A DNA stretch of 64,000 bases from the NCBI GenBank assembly GCA_937876205.1, contig CALEII010000031.1, forward strand, positions 49,339 through 113,338. Direction: 5' to 3'. Source of the stretch: an uncultured Clostridia bacterium (GTDB lineage Bacteria; Bacillota; Clostridia; Oscillospirales; Acutalibacteraceae). Below the pieces are notes generated by a model, which was not told the origin of the DNA, made no database searches, and saw only the letters and a program-made list of their open reading frames with translations. This document shows, one piece after another, positions 1 to 8,866 of the stretch (the stretch's first letter is position 1; every line of letters begins with the position of its first letter). A program made the position numbers and the translations under genes.

Positions 1-1
1 T

Positions 2-439
2 CTTCTTGAGGCTGAAAAGTATGACACAGCTGCAGCTCTTCTTTGCGGAAAAACAGCAAATACAGAAGCTTTCAAGAGCGAATGGCTGGGTCTCATTTCT
101 GACGGCGTTATCAGTGATAACATTACTGATCTTCTTGATGATGCAAAAACAGCACTCGGTAAGAATATAAATGACATTTTCCGTTTCGGCAGTGACAACA
201 TTGAGCTGATTGCACTCAAGATGTGTGAGGACGGCTCAGGTGATGTTGTGCTGAGAATCAACGAAACAAAGGGCCTCGACGAAGTTCATTCATTCATTAT
301 GAGTGACATTTATGAAATGGGCTTCCGTTTCGATATAAATGCTTACGAAACAAAGACCTTCAGAGTAACTCCCGACGGAATGGTTAGAGAAACAAATTTC
401 GCAGAGGGAATTATTCCGTTTAATGAGTTTGAATGGTAA
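2..439 (+). CDS. Alpha-mannosidase-like protein (GH38), 3' end only
   Basis: Open from base 2 in this frame, so only the last 145 codons are visible. The end of the protein, with the segments DNIELIALKMCEDG, VVLRINETKG, NAYETKTFRV and ETNFAEG, matches the C-terminal beta-sandwich of GH38 alpha-mannosidases, where an F-x-x-Y-E-x-K-T strand is typical. The part before it (LLEAEKYDTAAALL, SEWLGLI) looks like the helical-bundle segment of the same family, yet only about ten residues separate the two, whereas a large beta domain normally lies between. The catalytic part is outside the window. It is probably cytoplasmic and acts on mannosides, but that is inferred from the tail only. A hairpin of the intergenic repeat family begins at its TAA. 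Confidence 0.55.
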   Translation, partial: LLEAEKYDTAAALLCGKTANTEAFKSEWLGLISDGVISDNITDLLDDAKTALGKNINDIFRFGSDNIELIALKMCEDGSGDVVLRINETKGLDEVHSFIMSDIYEMGFRFDINAYETKTFRVTPDGMVRETNFAEGIIPFNEFEW

Positions 440-478
440 ACAATAATTGATCAGCGTTGCCGATAAATTATTATTTGT
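437..478. repeat. Degenerate terminal hairpin of the intergenic repeat family
   Basis: Begins with TAAACAATAATT, in which the TAA is the stop codon of the upstream gene, and ends with GATAAATTATTATTTG. The two halves can pair imperfectly. The same AAACAATAATT end recurs near 2042, 2230, 18688, 43600, 51328 and 51520. Confidence 0.5.
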
Positions 479-566
479 TTGTCAACAAACAGAGTATAAG
501 TGTAGACAAAAAATATTGTTCATAATTTGTTAATAAAAAACATATACAATTGTTAACATTTTCTTC

Positions 567-572
567 TATAAT
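567..572 (+). promoter_or_regulatory. Predicted -10 box of the small peptide gene
   Basis: TATAAT, 32 bases before the start codon, in very AT-rich DNA. No good -35 box is seen 17 bases upstream. Confidence 0.45.
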
Positions 573-604
573 TAAATTATTGAAAATGAACGGAGGGAAA
601 ATAG

Positions 605-718
605 ATGGCAGTAATGGGCAATCTTATGGCAGCAGTTGAATTCATCAAGAACTTCTTTAAGATGATCATGGACTTCTTTGCAGGTCTTGGTGACTTTTCT
701 CTTAAAATGCCTTTCTAA
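605..718 (+). CDS. 37-residue hydrophobic/amphipathic peptide
   Basis: ATG preceded by a strong GGAGGG at 592-597 and followed 17 bases after the stop by a clear hairpin with a T run, so it looks like a complete one-gene transcription unit. The product runs MAVMGNLMAAVEFIKNFF then KMIMDFFAGLGDF and ends SLKMPF. It is rich in Phe and Met, would form an amphipathic or membrane-associated helix, and has no N-terminal positive charge. The FF-containing helix recalls the N-termini of the GH18 protein (58020-59039) and, less closely, the GH16 protein (45700-46614). I do not recognise a family. It could be a membrane-active peptide, a toxin-like peptide or a secreted peptide; nothing in the sequence decides this. 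Confidence 0.6.
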   Translation: MAVMGNLMAAVEFIKNFFKMIMDFFAGLGDFSLKMPF

Positions 719-734
719 TTTTTTCAGCGAACAA

Positions 735-766
735 AAAAGCAGCTCTGCGGAGCTGCTTTTATCTTT
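735..766 (+). terminator. Rho-independent terminator of the small peptide gene
   Basis: AAAAGCAGCTC, loop TGCG, GAGCTGCTTTT: an 11-bp stem ending in T residues. It may also serve the convergent phosphoesterase gene. Confidence 0.85.
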
Positions 767-793
767 ATACGGAGTTATTTTATCAGAACAAAA

Positions 794-1981
794 TCAATAA
801 TTTTTCTTGATTTTGTTTTCAAGCTCTTTGGGAACTGAAATGTTGTGAATTGCATCAAGGAATTTTCTGAAAAATCTGATAAATTTGTAGTATGTTTTGC
901 TTCTTGCGCCTTCTTTTTCAAGGATTTCCGAATCCTCTTCAAGAGCCATATTAAAGAAGTAAATCATTTCGTATTCATATGTTGAAAGGTCTTTTTCATC
1001 AAGAGTGATAAGACCTGCGCCTCTCGAAATGGCATCTGAATATGCCTGACAGCCGACTGTGGGAACGTTTACAATGTCAATACCCTCATAGCTTGCTGTG
1101 AAGTCGTTGACGTGGTCGTGACCGTGGAATGTGGCAATTACGTCACCTGTTTCAACAAGTGCATCCCACTGGCCAAACGAGTTGAAGGACGGACTGCAGG
1201 GCTCAAGAATGATACCGGCGTGTCTGTTGAAGAACGGAACGGGGAAGTATGTAACGCCGTTCATTGTATAATCCTTACCGATATTAAAGGGGAGCTTGGG
1301 GTAAAGATGCTCGTAAACTTCAGTCATAATAATGTGCTGGAAAAGTATTGCAGGAACAACCTCGCCGCCGTTTTCAGCCTTGAGCTTTGCTGCAGTATCT
1401 TTGTACCACTGTATCTGATCTTCTTTTACTTCATCGTAACCACCGATTTCCTTGTTGGGGTTTGATGAGCCGGAGTCGATAAACCAGAGGTTGAAAGCAG
1501 TTTTTTTGCCGTCGGATGAGAGAATGGGCAGGTTGCAGTTACCGCAGCCGTATATATCGGGGTCTGCATCGGTTGTAAGACAGCCGAATTCCTGATAATA
1601 AGTAAGCAGTCTCTCTCTTGAAACCTCTCTTTCACCGTCATGGTTACCGAAAACGATTGCATAGGGCACACCTTTTTCTACGCAGGGAGCAGTGATTGCC
1701 TTGACCGTGCTGTATTCTTTTTCCGTATAAGCAACACCGTTGTCACCAAGGTACACAACAAGGTCAGGCTTGTATTTGTCAAGACACTCATTCATCATCT
1801 GCAGGGTTGTTTCTTCAATCGGGTCGTCATCCTGAATATCGGCAAAGAGCATAATTTTAAATTTGCCGTCAGAACCGAACTGAAGCTGAGCTTCCTCTTC
1901 AGCAGCTGCATAAACGGGAACACTTAATGCAAGCATAAGAATTGCAAGAAAAATGCTGAGAAATCTTTTTGTATTTATCAT
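794..1981 (-). CDS. Secreted calcineurin-like metallophosphoesterase
   Basis: 395 residues. An N-terminal signal peptide (KRFLSIFLAILMLALSVPVYA) predicts export. The fold is shown by FADIQ at about 47 (the usual D-x-H has Gln here), LGDN near 78, GNHDGE near 111, FQHI near 215 and GHDHVND near 286: the set of metal ligands of the Icc/DCR2-like purple-phosphatase group. A phosphomonoester or phosphodiester is the expected substrate; the identity is unknown. The C-terminus (YKFIRFFRKFLDAIHN) is a basic amphipathic helix that could hold the enzyme at the membrane. It is transcribed alone, away from miaB, with a repeat element between the two starts. Confidence 0.8.
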   Translation of the reverse strand: MINTKRFLSIFLAILMLALSVPVYAAAEEEAQLQFGSDGKFKIMLFADIQDDDPIEETTLQMMNECLDKYKPDLVVYLGDNGVAYTEKEYSTVKAITAPCVEKGVPYAIVFGNHDGEREVSRERLLTYYQEFGCLTTDADPDIYGCGNCNLPILSSDGKKTAFNLWFIDSGSSNPNKEIGGYDEVKEDQIQWYKDTAAKLKAENGGEVVPAILFQHIIMTEVYEHLYPKLPFNIGKDYTMNGVTYFPVPFFNRHAGIILEPCSPSFNSFGQWDALVETGDVIATFHGHDHVNDFTASYEGIDIVNVPTVGCQAYSDAISRGAGLITLDEKDLSTYEYEMIYFFNMALEEDSEILEKEGARSKTYYKFIRFFRKFLDAIHNISVPKELENKIKKNY

Positions 1982-2041
1982 AGTAGCACCTCTTTGTTCT
2001 TTCGTTGATTTTATTATAATACAAGTTAAAGAAAAAAGTCA

Positions 2042-2227
2042 AACAATAATTTATCGCTGAGCGATAAATTATTGTTGAAGTAAGAAGTAATAGGTAATAG
2101 TGAATAAGTGTGGAAGGGGCGTTGCCCCTTACCCTATTTATAATCGGGTGCGGGTGTCCCGCCCGAACTTCTTCACTCTTACTTCTTACCTATTACTTTA
2201 CAATAATTTAGCGGAGCTAAATTATTG
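2042..2227. repeat. Modular palindromic intergenic element, complete copy
   Basis: Fills the gap between two divergent genes. Left hairpin 2042-2076 has perfect 15-bp arms around CTGAG; right hairpin 2201-2227 has 12-bp arms (CAATAATTTAGC) around GGA. The inner arms (about 2078-2109 and 2172-2199) are built from the words GTAATAG and GTAAGAA, in different order on the two sides, so they pair only approximately. The core holds AAGGGGC-GTT-GCCCCTT and a second GC-rich palindrome around 2147-2166. No ORF or transposase gene is present. Confidence 0.75.
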
Positions 2228-2298
2228 TTTGACATTTGCTTTTATATATATTATAATATACAAGTTAAAGTATATTTAATTATTATGGAGGATTCTGT

Positions 2299-3717
2299 TT
2301 GGAAAACAGAGAGAAGAAAAATGTATTTGTGCCGCCTGCCGAGCTGGAACGGCAGAGGAAATATCTGAGCCTTATAAATACTGTTCTTGTGTCCCGTTAC
2401 GGTGACGGTCCAAAGGCATATGTTCACACATATGGCTGTCAGGGTAATGTGTCTGACAGCGAGAGAATCAAAGGGCAGCTGCGTGAGATGGGTTACTCAT
2501 TCACAGACACTCCCGACGATGCCGATCTGGTGCTTTTTAACACCTGTGCCGTGCGTGAACACGCAGAAGACAGAGTTTTCGGCAATGTCGGAGCACTCAA
2601 GCCCATAAAAGAAAAGCGCAAGGATATGATTATTGTTCTCTGCGGTTGTATGATGCAGCAGAAGCACATTTCAGACAGAATAAAAAAGAGCTATCCTTAT
2701 GTGAATCTTGTTTTCGGTACATTTGCAATTCACAAATTGCCTGAAATGCTCTACACTGTCCTTTCAAGAGGCAAGAGGGTTTTTGAGGTTGAAGAGTGTG
2801 AGGGTAATATTGCTGAGGGACTTCCCACAGAGCGTGACAGAGGCGCAAAGGCATGGCTTCCCATAATGTACGGCTGTAATAACTTCTGCTCATACTGTAT
2901 TGTTCCCTATGTAAGGGGCAGAGAGAGAAGCCGTATGCCCGAGGACATCATAAAAGAGGCAAAGGAGCTTATCGCAAACGGTGCGAAGGATATAACTCTT
3001 CTCGGTCAGAATGTCAATTCCTACGGTAAGAATTCTGACTGCGGAATGAACTTTGCAGGGCTTCTCCGTGAGATAAACGCACTTGACGGTGATTTTATAA
3101 TCCGTTTTATGACTTCACATCCCAAAGACTGCACATATGAGCTTCTTGATGCAATGGCTGAGTGTGAAAAGGTTGCTCATCATCTGCATCTTCCCGTACA
3201 GTCAGGCAGTAACAGGGTGCTGAAAGAAATGAACAGACATTACACCCGTGAGCAATATCTTGATCTGATCAGATATGCAAAGGAGAAAATGCCCGATCTT
3301 TCAATCACAAGTGACATAATTGTCGGCTTCCCCGGGGAAACTTATGAGGAGCTTCAGGAAACCATAAGCCTTATAAGAGAGGTTGAATACACTTCGCTTT
3401 TTACATTCATCTATTCAAAGCGTGTGGGCACAAAGGCGGCAGAAATGGATGACCCCGTCACATACGCAGAAAAGTCGAAATGGTTTAAGGAGCTGTGCAC
3501 GGCTCAGGAAGAAAACGCAGGCAGACGCACAGCCTCAATGGTGGGTAAAACCTACAGAGTGCTTGTTGAACCGAACGAAAAAGACGGATGGCTCACAGGC
3601 AGAACAGGCGGAAATATTTCCATTGAGTTTGAGGGGTCACCTGATCTTATCGGTAAGTTTGCCGATATAGAAATTACAGAAGCAAAAACGTGGATTCTGT
3701 ACGGAAAAATAAAATAA
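2299..3717 (+). CDS. miaB: tRNA-2-methylthio-N6-dimethylallyladenosine synthase
   Basis: 472 residues, the usual length. Adds a methylthio group to i6A37 of tRNAs in the cytoplasm; it works after MiaA, which is encoded 5 kb downstream. The N-terminal UPF0004 domain shows THTYGC-like THTYGCQGNVSDSE at about 44-56 with its cluster cysteines (further Cys in FNTCAVREHA and LCGCMMQ). The radical-SAM motif CNNFCSYC lies near 195-202, and a C-terminal TRAM domain occupies roughly 405-470. TTG start, chosen because GGAGG at 2287-2291 is 7 bases upstream. First gene of the miaB-ricA-mutS-mutL-miaA run. Confidence 0.95.
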   Translation: MENREKKNVFVPPAELERQRKYLSLINTVLVSRYGDGPKAYVHTYGCQGNVSDSERIKGQLREMGYSFTDTPDDADLVLFNTCAVREHAEDRVFGNVGALKPIKEKRKDMIIVLCGCMMQQKHISDRIKKSYPYVNLVFGTFAIHKLPEMLYTVLSRGKRVFEVEECEGNIAEGLPTERDRGAKAWLPIMYGCNNFCSYCIVPYVRGRERSRMPEDIIKEAKELIANGAKDITLLGQNVNSYGKNSDCGMNFAGLLREINALDGDFIIRFMTSHPKDCTYELLDAMAECEKVAHHLHLPVQSGSNRVLKEMNRHYTREQYLDLIRYAKEKMPDLSITSDIIVGFPGETYEELQETISLIREVEYTSLFTFIYSKRVGTKAAEMDDPVTYAEKSKWFKELCTAQEENAGRRTASMVGKTYRVLVEPNEKDGWLTGRTGGNISIEFEGSPDLIGKFADIEITEAKTWILYGKIK

Positions 3718-3750
3718 TAAATTATGCGTTGTGCATTAAATAAAGGAGAA
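3718..3750. repeat. Short A/T word array (half element)
   Basis: ATTATGCGTTGTGCATT directly after the miaB stop. The GCATTNT words match the array at 29646-29683. Too short to form the full palindrome. Confidence 0.4.
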
Positions 3751-3757
3751 ATTAAAA

Positions 3758-4165
3758 ATGACAGTAATTGAAGCAGCAAGAGAACTCGGAAAAGCAATTC
3801 AGGCAGACGAAAGATATCTGAAGCTTGCACAGGCAACAAAGGCAAATGAGGCAGACGATGCACTCAACAATCTTATCAGCAAGCTCAATCTTATTCAGAT
3901 GTCATATCAGCACGAGGCTGAGGGCGAAGCAAACGAAGAGAAGATGAACGAATATGATAAGCAGTTCCGTGAGCTTTATGACGAGATTATGGTTAACGAG
4001 AATATGAAAAACTACGAAAATGCAAGACAGGAAGTTGACGATATGATGAACTACGTTATGCAGCTTCTTTCAATGGTTGTCAACGGTGGCGACCCTGAGA
4101 CCTGCGATCCTGCAGCTCAGGCAAATTGCTCAGGCTCCTGCTCAACATGCGGCGGATGCGGCTGA
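3758..4165 (+). CDS. YlbF/YmcA family protein (RicA-type) with cysteine-rich tail
   Basis: 135 residues, helical YlbF-family domain over about 1-115 followed by a tail with six cysteines (CDPAAQANCSGSCSTCGGCG). In Bacillus the YlbF, YmcA and YaaT proteins form the Y-complex, which binds [4Fe-4S] clusters and directs RNase Y mRNA processing; the cysteines here would suit cluster binding. Location between miaB and mutS is the same as ymcA in Bacillus, which supports the YmcA/RicA assignment. RBS AAAGGAG precedes the ATG. Confidence 0.85.
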   Translation: MTVIEAARELGKAIQADERYLKLAQATKANEADDALNNLISKLNLIQMSYQHEAEGEANEEKMNEYDKQFRELYDEIMVNENMKNYENARQEVDDMMNYVMQLLSMVVNGGDPETCDPAAQANCSGSCSTCGGCG

Positions 4166-4167
4166 TA

Positions 4168-4240
4168 AATAAATTCGTAATTTGAAACTCGCAATTCGCA
4201 ATTAAGGGAGGGGCGTTGCCCCTTAAACCCTCATTAAAAA
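4168..4240. repeat. Intergenic repeat element, one-armed copy
   Basis: An arm of AATTCGCAATT-type words (4172-4203) followed by the core GGGGCGTTGCCCCTTAAACC (4209-4228). The core is shared with the copies at 2112-2134 and 43480-43504. No right arm is seen before the mutS ribosome-binding site. Confidence 0.6.
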
Positions 4241-4255
4241 GGAAGGAAGAACAGA

Positions 4256-6859
4256 ATGGCAGCGTTTACACCTATGATGCAACAATATTTCAAAGTCAAG
4301 GAAAAATACCCTGACTCTATTCTGTTCTACCGTCTGGGCGATTTTTATGAGATGTTTTTTGACGATGCAAAGACTGCGTCCCGTGAGCTTGAGCTTGTTC
4401 TGACGGGCAGAGATTGCGGTCAGGAGGAGAGGGCACCGATGTGCGGAATTCCTTTCCACGCCGCAGAGGGCTACATCGCAAAGCTTGTCAGCAAGGGTTA
4501 TAAGGTTGCAATTGCCGAGCAGATGGAAGACCCGTCTCAGGCAAAAGGCATTGTTACAAGAGATGTTATAAGGGTTCACACTCCCGGAACGGTTATTGAA
4601 AGCAATATGCTCGACGAGGGCAAAAATAACTATCTCGGTTGTATTGTTGCCGACAAAAATAAATGCGGAGTCTGTTTTGCAGATATTTCAACCGGTGCCG
4701 TTCATACGGCAATGTTTGAGGGTAAAGGCTGTGACGAAATGATTGTCAACGAGCTTGCAAGATTTATGCCCTCTGAAATTCTTTACAACAGCTATCTTTC
4801 TCAGCTGAGCCGTGCAAGCGAGTTTATTTCAAAGCGTATGAACGTTGTTGCCGAGCTTATACCTGATACGGAAACAGCTTTTGAAAAATGCAGAGCAACC
4901 GTTGAGGAGCATTTCTGCAAATCACTTTCAGAGCTTGAGCTTGAGGGTAAGGATGCGGCAGTGTCGGCACTCGGCTGCACAATGCGCTATCTTTCGGATG
5001 TTCAGAAGCATTCACTTGCAAATGTGACTGCTGTGGATGTTTTCAATAACGAAAAGTTTATGAATCTTGACGCCTCGGCAAGAATGAATCTTGAGCTTTG
5101 CGAAACTCAGCGCAGAAGAGAGAAAAAGGGCTCTCTTCTCTGGGTGCTTGATAAGACAAAGACTCCTATGGGAAAAAGACTTATCAGAACATGGATAGAA
5201 CAGCCTCTTCTGAGTGTTACATCCATAATTTCAAGGCAGAATGCCGTCAGTGAGCTTTTTGATGACACGGCAAAAAGAGATGATGCCATAGAACAGCTTT
5301 CAGGCATCAGTGACATTGAAAGAATTCTCACAAGAGTTGTTTACGGCACGGCAAACGCCAAGGAGCTCAAGGCTCTGGCTCAGACACTTGCAAAAATCCC
5401 CTCAATAAAAAGTCTTCTCAGTGGCTCAAAAAGCAGAATGCTTCAGGATGTTTATTCTCAGCTTGATTCGCTTGAAGATATATGCACACTGATTGATTCT
5501 GCAATCTGCGATGACCCTCCGTTTACGGTAAGAGAGGGTAAGATGATAAAAGAAGGCTTCAATGAGGAGCTGGATTCTCTTCGTAAAATCGTATCGGGCG
5601 GAAAAGAATTTCTGACTGATATAGAAGAGCGTGAGCAGGCTGCCACAGGAATCAAAAAGCTGAAAATCGGCTATAACAGAGTTTTCGGTTATTATATTGA
5701 AATTCTTAATTCCTACAAGGAGCTTGTTCCCGATACATATATAAGAAAACAGACGCTCGCAAACTGTGAGAGATATATAACACCTGAGCTTAAAGAGCTT
5801 GAATCAAAGGTGCTCGGCGCTCAGGAGCGCATAGTCAATCTTGAGTATGAGATTTTTGTCAGCATACGCAAAAAAGTCGGCGATGCGCAAAGCAGAATGC
5901 GAATGACGGCTGAAGCGCTTGCAATTCTTGATGTTCTCTGCTCATTTGCAAGGGTTGCCGTGGAAAACGGCTATGAACGCCCTGAGATAGATAATTCAGA
6001 TATTATTGACATAAAGGATGCAAGACACCCCGTTGTTGAAAAATTCCTTGACGGTGCACCGTTTGTTCCCAACGACACACTTCTTGATTGCGATGAAAAC
6101 AGAACTGCAATCATCACCGGTCCCAATATGGCGGGTAAATCCACATATATGAGACAGGTTGCCATAATTGTTCTTATGGCTCAGACAGGCTCGTTTGTTC
6201 CTGCAAGGAGTGCAAGAATAGGCATAGTCGATGCGATTTTTACAAGAGTCGGCGCATCAGATGACCTTGCGGCAGGTCAGTCAACATTTATGCTTGAGAT
6301 GAGTGAGGTTTCGTCAATTCTCAAGAATGCCACAAAGAAAAGTCTGATTATTCTTGATGAAATCGGCAGAGGTACTTCCACTTATGACGGAATGAGTATA
6401 GCAAGAGCCGTTCTTGAGTATGTGACTGATAAAAAGAAGCTTGGAGCAAAGACTCTTTTTGCCACACATTATCACGAGCTGACGGAGCTTGAGGAAAAGA
6501 TGTCGGGTGTCAAGAATTACAATACCTCCGTCAAAAAGAGAGGCGACGAGATAACCTTCCTTCGCCGTATCGTCAGAGGCGGTGCAGACGGCAGCTACGG
6601 TATAGAGGTAGCCCAGCTTGCCGGTATTCCCAAGACTGTTGTCACAAGAGCAAAGGAAATTCTCCGTGAGCTTGAAGAAAACGGAGTCGCTCCCGTAATT
6701 CAGTCAAGAAATACAGTTGTCAATGATGAGCCTCAGCTTTCATTTGCAACAGGCATCAATGACGATATCATAAACGAAATTAAAATGCTTGATGTGAATA
6801 CTCTCACACCCATTGAAGCATTGACAAAGCTTTATGAGATAAAGAAAAAAATACAGTAA
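4256..6859 (+). CDS. mutS: DNA mismatch repair protein MutS
   Basis: 867 residues, normal for MutS1. Recognises mismatches and recruits MutL. The mismatch-binding N-terminus has GDFYEMFFDDA near residue 29, with the Phe-x-Glu of MutS1. The ABC-type ATPase is at the C-terminus: Walker A GPNMAGKSTYMRQ near 621, LDEIGRGTSTYDG near 700, and THYHELTELE near 738. ATG with GGAAGGA upstream. mutL starts 18 bases after its stop, so the two are very probably co-transcribed. Confidence 0.97.
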   Translation: MAAFTPMMQQYFKVKEKYPDSILFYRLGDFYEMFFDDAKTASRELELVLTGRDCGQEERAPMCGIPFHAAEGYIAKLVSKGYKVAIAEQMEDPSQAKGIVTRDVIRVHTPGTVIESNMLDEGKNNYLGCIVADKNKCGVCFADISTGAVHTAMFEGKGCDEMIVNELARFMPSEILYNSYLSQLSRASEFISKRMNVVAELIPDTETAFEKCRATVEEHFCKSLSELELEGKDAAVSALGCTMRYLSDVQKHSLANVTAVDVFNNEKFMNLDASARMNLELCETQRRREKKGSLLWVLDKTKTPMGKRLIRTWIEQPLLSVTSIISRQNAVSELFDDTAKRDDAIEQLSGISDIERILTRVVYGTANAKELKALAQTLAKIPSIKSLLSGSKSRMLQDVYSQLDSLEDICTLIDSAICDDPPFTVREGKMIKEGFNEELDSLRKIVSGGKEFLTDIEEREQAATGIKKLKIGYNRVFGYYIEILNSYKELVPDTYIRKQTLANCERYITPELKELESKVLGAQERIVNLEYEIFVSIRKKVGDAQSRMRMTAEALAILDVLCSFARVAVENGYERPEIDNSDIIDIKDARHPVVEKFLDGAPFVPNDTLLDCDENRTAIITGPNMAGKSTYMRQVAIIVLMAQTGSFVPARSARIGIVDAIFTRVGASDDLAAGQSTFMLEMSEVSSILKNATKKSLIILDEIGRGTSTYDGMSIARAVLEYVTDKKKLGAKTLFATHYHELTELEEKMSGVKNYNTSVKKRGDEITFLRRIVRGGADGSYGIEVAQLAGIPKTVVTRAKEILRELEENGVAPVIQSRNTVVNDEPQLSFATGINDDIINEIKMLDVNTLTPIEALTKLYEIKKKIQ

Positions 6860-6877
6860 AAGAAAGAGGTGTTTCCA

Positions 6878-8866
6878 TTGCCTAAAATAAATATTCTTCC
6901 CAAATCACTGGCTTGTCTTATTGCGGCAGGCGAGGTAGTGGAAAGACCTTCAAGTGTTGTCAAGGAGCTTATGGAGAATTCCATAGATGCAGGGGCAACA
7001 AAAATTACCGTTGAAATAAAAAACGGCGGTGTCAGATATATCCGCATAACCGATAACGGCTGCGGTATTTCAAGGGAAGATGTCAGAGCTGCTTTCATCA
7101 GCCACGCCACAAGCAAAATCAGTGTTCAGGAGGACCTTGATGCTATTTTTACTCTCGGCTTCAGAGGTGAGGCGCTGGCATCGGTTGCCGCAGTTGCTCA
7201 TATTGAAATGCTGACAAAAACTGCAGATGATGAAATAGGCACAAAATATTGTATCTCGGGCGGAGAAGAAAAAGAGCTCACTGAGGCAGGCTGTCCCGAC
7301 GGTACAACCATAATGATACGTGACCTGTTCTATAACACGCCTGCGAGAATGAAATTTCTCAAAAAGGATATGACAGAGGGTGGCTATGTTTCTGATGTGG
7401 TGGCAAAGATTGCACTTTCTCACCCTGAAATCAGCATCACTTTTATAAAAGATAACAGACGTGCTTTGTTCACCCCCGGCGACGGCAGACTTATGACAGT
7501 CATAAATGAGGTTTACGGCAAGGAATTCGGCTCAACTCTTATTGAGTGTGAGGGCAGTGCAGACGGCGTGTCAGTGAAGGGGTATATTTCAAAGCCCGTT
7601 CACTCAAGACCCAACAGAAGTATGCAGCATCTGTTTGTAAACGGCAGATATGTAAAGCTCCCCGTGGCGGCATCGGCACTTGATAATGCATATAAGAATC
7701 AGATAATGGTTGGTAAATATCCGTCTTGCGTGCTGTTTCTTGAGATAAATCCGTCTCTTGTTGATGTGAATGTTCATCCTGCAAAAACACAGGTGCGTTT
7801 CGCATCAGAAAAACCTGTATACGATGCCATATATTTCTCTGCAGTGTCATCACTTCAGAAGAAGGATACACCGATTCAGATAACGGCTCAGCCGAGAAAT
7901 AATGACAGGCTTTTTACTCCGAAAACAGAAATTCATCAGACAGAAATGCCTGTTGAAACACAGAAGGTATCACTTCGTGTTGATGTGAAGCCTCAGGAGG
8001 AAAAGACTCTGCCGCCGGTTGAGAATCTGTATAAGGGAATAAAAAAAGAATTCAGTCAGGATTTTTCAAGACCTCAGCCGACTGTTCTGCGTGAAGAAAA
8101 GAAACCTGCTTTTGCATTTGAGGATGAAGAGGATGTGCTTTCAATGTGCACACCCAAAGCCGTTGAAGAGCAGAAAACAGAAATTCAGCCGGCAGCCGTT
8201 ATTCAGGAAAGTGCTGAAACAGAAGAAACGGCAGAAGAAACCGTTGTCACAGCTGAGGAAGAAATCAGAAAAGAAGAAATAACTGCAAAACCCGTGCCGG
8301 AATTCAGGGTTCTGGGTGAGGCATTTTCTACATATATACTTGTTCAGATGAAAAATGAGCTGCTGTTTGTGGACAAGCACGCAGCGCACGAAAGAATAAT
8401 TTTCAATCAGCTGAAAAAACAGAACAGAAAAATCCATTCGCAGATACTTATGCTCCCTGTGACAGTTACACTGTCTGTAAGAGAGTATGAAGCAGTGCTT
8501 GACAATCTTGAGCTGTTCAGTCAGTCGGGTTTTGCCGTTGATGATTTCGGTGACGGCACCGTCAGAGTCACAGAATGTCCCACGGAGCTTGCTGACGGTG
8601 ATGTTGCATCAATTGTTGAAGAAATTGCAGACAAGCTGAGCAAAAATTCAAAGGACCCCGAGCCCAAGAAGCTTGAGTGGCTTTATCATTCAACAGCCTG
8701 CAGAGCTGCAGTCAAAGCAGGTGATGACATCACTCTGACAGAGATGCAGGAGCTTGTAAAAAGAGTGCTGACCGATGACGAGGTACGCTACTGCCCCCAC
8801 GGCAGACCTGTGATGTTCTCAATGACTGAGTATGAAATCAAAAAGCTTTTCGGGAGAAACGGCTGA
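6878..8866 (+). CDS. mutL: DNA mismatch repair protein MutL
   Basis: 662 residues from the TTG at 6878, chosen because the product then starts MPKINILPKSL and AGAGG is 8 bases upstream; a GTG at 6869 overlaps that ribosome-binding site. The GHKL ATPase motifs are intact: VKELMENSIDAGA, DNGCGI and GFRGEALASV. A Pro/Glu-rich linker lies near 350-465. In the C-terminal dimerisation domain the nuclease motif DQHA-x2-E-x4-E reads DKHAAHERIIFN, with Lys for Gln and Asn for the last Glu, while ACRAAVKAG and CPHGRP are kept. Its stop overlaps the miaA start by one base. Confidence 0.96.
   Translation: MPKINILPKSLACLIAAGEVVERPSSVVKELMENSIDAGATKITVEIKNGGVRYIRITDNGCGISREDVRAAFISHATSKISVQEDLDAIFTLGFRGEALASVAAVAHIEMLTKTADDEIGTKYCISGGEEKELTEAGCPDGTTIMIRDLFYNTPARMKFLKKDMTEGGYVSDVVAKIALSHPEISITFIKDNRRALFTPGDGRLMTVINEVYGKEFGSTLIECEGSADGVSVKGYISKPVHSRPNRSMQHLFVNGRYVKLPVAASALDNAYKNQIMVGKYPSCVLFLEINPSLVDVNVHPAKTQVRFASEKPVYDAIYFSAVSSLQKKDTPIQITAQPRNNDRLFTPKTEIHQTEMPVETQKVSLRVDVKPQEEKTLPPVENLYKGIKKEFSQDFSRPQPTVLREEKKPAFAFEDEEDVLSMCTPKAVEEQKTEIQPAAVIQESAETEETAEETVVTAEEEIRKEEITAKPVPEFRVLGEAFSTYILVQMKNELLFVDKHAAHERIIFNQLKKQNRKIHSQILMLPVTVTLSVREYEAVLDNLELFSQSGFAVDDFGDGTVRVTECPTELADGDVASIVEEIADKLSKNSKDPEPKKLEWLYHSTACRAAVKAGDDITLTEMQELVKRVLTDDEVRYCPHGRPVMFSMTEYEIKKLFGRNG

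Noticed and set aside
3383..3670. Overlapping long ORFs in other frames of miaB, mutS, mutL, tkt and hydB
   Set aside because: No ribosome-binding site, no recognisable domain, and they overlap conserved genes completely.
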